Positions 61,051-64,000 of a DNA stretch of 64,000 nt are shown here, piece by piece; position 1 is the first letter of the stretch, and each line of letters starts with the position of its first letter. The notes below the pieces were generated by a model. It worked only from the letters and a program-made list of their open reading frames with translations, searched no databases and was not told where the DNA came from. The stretch covers positions 292,664,089 through 292,728,088 of the forward strand of contig NC_073746.1 in the NCBI RefSeq assembly GCF_029784135.1, read 5' to 3'. Source of the DNA: Toxorhynchites rutilus septentrionalis (taxonomy: Eukaryota; Arthropoda; Insecta; Diptera; Culicidae). The position numbers were made by a program, and so were the translations under genes.

Positions 61051-61290
61051 CTATGTCGAAAACACGAGTGTATGAATGGTATAAGGCATTTCAAGACGGC
61101 CGAGAAGAGATGAACGATTCGCCACGTCAAGGACGACTATCCACCTCTTCAACTAATGAGAACATCGACAAAATAAAAGGAATATTGATCTAAAATCGTC
61201 ATTAAGTTTGAGAGAGCTATCCCGTGAATTAAATACATGTCACGTGAATGTTTCTAATATTTTGGGTTGATGTTTTGGACATGAGAAAAG
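61051..61290 (+). pseudogene. mariner transposase N-terminal relic
   Basis: A frame from about 61052 reads MSKTRVYEWYKAFQDGREEM, then NDSPRQGRLSTSSTNENIDK. This is the first helix-turn-helix and the basic GRPS-type linker of a mariner family distinct from the others here. After a stop and a shift, RELSRELNTCHVNVSNILG continues. The catalytic part is gone. Confidence 0.75.
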
Positions 61291-62504
61291 TCGCAGCACG
61301 ACTACTGCCGATCGGTCGATCATTGTGAACGAATTTTAGACCAAAAATGGCACCAATGTGATTGAACAAGCACAAGTACTCTTCAGATATGAGATTCTCC
61401 TGGGTGTTTTATTCATCGAAAAAACTGGACAATTTCAACTGTTAAGGGATTACAATCATAATAAAACTATCAAGAGAAAATTCAATGTTTTTCGCAATAA
61501 AACTATTGGAAGTGACTGTCGATATTGTCCGAGGCAACTTAAACTCTACTTTGGAGAGCATGAATTCAATTAACGTTGCGGGTCCGAGTAAGGCTCCTTC
61601 AACTCTCCCATCGGACGATGACATGCTGCTTTCCACGGACCATTCATCACACAACGCGGTACCTGAACGGAAAATGACATGAAAACACAGATGAGTGATA
61701 AAAAACCAGCTACGACTGATAACGCTGGTACCTGGTTTGTCCACAGAATGCGCTCCCCCGACTGGTGACTCCACTGGTGCATAAAACTGTCGCGGAAAGT
61801 GACATGTTTATGGGGTGAATTAAATTTCAAATTTATTACCATAACTGATACAGAGATGGGTTTTATTATTGTGCTCTTCCGCTAACCCGATCCGCGTACG
61901 GTCGACCCGCGGCAGTTGTACGAGTGAACAAAGTTGTATCATAGTTTGCCGAAGGAAGTGCGGCCTAAAACTTTTGAGTCGTTTTGAAACAAAGAGCTTT
62001 GTCTAAAAGCCACGTCACACAAACTAACGCCAGGCTCACGAAGAGGAAAAGTTCTACCATAGCCCTTTAGTCTGTGACTTGAGTGGCATTGAATTTCATT
62101 AACTGGAAAAGGACTAAGTGATGAAGTGGTATCAGTTGGTTAAATGGTGTGTAAAAGTAACGAGATAGAATTAAGAAAATATGTTTGCGGCATGAACGCT
62201 TAGATGCATACTAATTACACTTTGTCACCCGTAACACGCTTTAACCAACCTCTTAATAGTATAATCTCGGTATGAGACACCGATCTTGAAATTGTATTAA
62301 CTATAGATTCAAATTTCTCGAAATGCCCGCATATCATTTTCTCTTTGCGTGTGATAGTTTTGTTTCACATATTAGATGGTGAAGCAACGCAGAATTACTT
62401 TTCCAAGTGTTGTGGCAAACTCTGGATGATAGCAGTAGACGAATCTGCTTCTCCCCTTGATATTGGAATAAACTTGTTTCCGTGGACATCAGCAGTTCTT
62501 TTGT
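61291..62504. other. Intergenic, no gene recognised
   Basis: Overlapping frames at 61442-61842 on both strands show no family features. No repeat ends were matched. Confidence 0.4.
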
Positions 62505-62650
62505 TGCGTATTAATGCCAAAATTTATAGGCATATTCTGTCATTCCATGGATCTCAGAATTTCGTGAAATTTGGTAGTTTTGTGCTAAATCGCAAAATAT
62601 CGGACACGCATTTTTTATTTTTTTATTAGGGTGCCCATTAGGGTGGCAGC
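62505..62650. repeat. Dispersed repeat, diverged copy of the 10985 family
   Basis: Contains ggatctcagaatttcgtgaa, attttttatttttttattag and ggtgcccattagggtgg. Confidence 0.5.
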
Positions 62651-62659
62651 GAAAATGGT

Positions 62660-63215
62660 CATGTCAAATTTCAAAAACCGACCACGTACATTTTGTTTAT
62701 TGGCATAAAAAAATGACCTGTGCAAAGTTTCAGCTCATTCGGATATGATTTAGGGGTGCATCAAAGCGCTCAAAGTTTTGAATTTTTAATACTCGAAAAT
62801 CTCTCAAGGGGGGAGTAACGGAAATTTGGAAAATCGATTTTTTTTCGATGCCGAATGACTTAAAAATGCACGAAACGTTGAGATCAAAAATTTTTGGCCG
62901 AAAATCGACCTTTTGGGACTTAGCCTGAGTGGAAATGAAGGTATGGACAAAAAATAATTATCAAATTTATAGAACCGACCATGTACATTTTGTTTATTGG
63001 CCCAAAAAAATGACTTGTGCAAAATTTCAGCTCAGTCGGATACGATTTAGGGGTGACTCAAAGCTCTCAAAGTTTTGATTTTTTGATTTTCGAAAATCTT
63101 CTAAGGGGGAAGTGTAGAAAGTCGAGATTTTTTTTTCGATGTCAAATGACAAAAAAATGCATAAAACGTTGAGATCTGGTGTTATCTCGAAAACAAATTT
63201 TTGGCCGAAAATCGG
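62660..63215 (+). repeat. Direct repeat of about 300 bp, two copies
   Basis: Copies at about 62665-62945 and 62960-63215 share gtacattttgtttattggc, tttcagctca.tcggata, gatttaggggtg, ttcgaaaatct and acgttgagat. Non-coding. Confidence 0.8.
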
Positions 63216-63300
63216 GACTTAGCTATGTGGATAGCGTGGTCGTGTAAAACAGCCTTGCGTCCTAGCCGGCCTTATTTCGATCCCCCGTTGACGTCGTTTG
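63214..63300 (+). repeat. tRNA-like head of a SINE
   Basis: Box A tagctatgtggatag (63220) and box B tatttcgatcccc (63273) have tRNA spacing. A T-rich stretch and tgggtgcaatcccaaaaaaa follow. Confidence 0.55.
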
Positions 63301-64000
63301 GACTTTTTTTTTGGGTGCAATCCCAAAAAAAAGATGAAAAAAGAAAAAAAGAAAGAGATGTCTGCTTCCATACATACAAACATTTTAAAGCGTTGGGGGA
63401 CAGATGACATTATTTGCCTATTTGACGCTTCACGGCACGAAGTGGCATGTTTTCTGTCGAAAATGAAATGCTCTCTGACAACGCTAGTTTGGTTGTAGAT
63501 GTTTTACAACTAAAAACATCCAATTATTTAGGAAAGATATTTTTCTTGTTTTTTAACGTAGGACTACTTCTTTGATTTTTATATAGAGGGGGTCACTCTA
63601 TGAAATTGAAAATGAGGCATGTAATGATGCATTAAGATATTTCAAATGCATATTGTGCAAAATCGTTATTGTGATGATATATATTATGTTGTGTACCATT
63701 AGACAGGAAATTTCTATACCATTTATCTAGCATTTATCTATTTTGGAGATGATCTTGGATAGTTTTACTCTATTTTCCCCAAAGATTTGACGAGAACCTA
63801 GCTCAAAGGTTAAACGTTGATAGAGATTTTATAAGATTGATGTTCAGGTTGTTGTCCAATCAATTCGTGCTCAATTCACGTTTTTATCGTGTAGGTCTTG
63901 CTACTAAATACTTATGTAATTGTGGTCCAGGATATCATGATATCGAATATGTTGTTTGGTAATGTAAAAAAAAAATTAATTAAATAATTTAATTGCTGAT
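63301..64000. other. Intergenic, no gene recognised
   Basis: A+T-rich. The piece taacgtaggactacttcttt near 63556 again carries the end motif of the 15580 repeat family. Confidence 0.4.

Overview
The window looks like mosquito nuclear DNA, most likely Aedes or a close culicine. It is A+T-rich, has one gene split over many short exons with GT-AG introns, and is filled with transposable elements: DD34D, DD37D, DD41D and pogo-type DNA transposons, many MITEs with TA target sites, tRNA-derived SINEs and a Jockey/CR1-type LINE. I assign the genus from repeat style and intron structure; no species marker was tested.

The one clear host gene lies on the + strand at 27609-49198. It encodes a relaxin-receptor-type GPCR (type C LGR, RXFP / Drosophila Lgr3-Lgr4 class). 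Fifteen exons can be placed: an LDLa module, a linker, an LRR N-cap, ten leucine-rich repeats mostly encoded one per 72-nt phase-2 exon, the cysteine-rich hinge, and transmembrane helices 1-6. The exon with the signal peptide is not identified, and the TM7/C-tail exon is not found in the remaining 14.8 kb, so the gene is incomplete at both ends. A 13.5-kb intron between LRR2 and LRR3 is built almost entirely of transposons.

Region 1-27.6 kb has no convincing host gene. It holds MITEs, two decayed mariners (4.1-5.4 kb; 9.4-10.7 kb, the latter nested in a 3-kb element), relics of other transposases, a 2.9-kb repeat at 15.6-18.5 kb carrying a broken histone H3 copy that keeps its 3' stem-loop, and a nested 2-kb element at 23.8-25.8 kb. 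Region 30.7-44.2 kb (the large intron) contains an intron-bearing pogo-like transposon (31.8-35.0 kb), a DD37D element interrupted by a MITE and a mariner (35.7-39.5 kb), and a 2.6-kb foldback element (40.0-42.6 kb). Region 49.2-64 kb holds a minisatellite, a G+C-rich MITE with 8-bp target duplications, a SINE with a perfect 11-bp target duplication, a possible two-exon gene end (52.9-53.3 kb), a second copy of the 15.6-kb repeat, and a LINE split by a DD41D mariner (57.6-60.1 kb).

Only the receptor is likely to matter to the host. The rest records many rounds of transposon insertion, with at least six nested insertions whose relative order can be read. All coordinates and alignments were made by eye.
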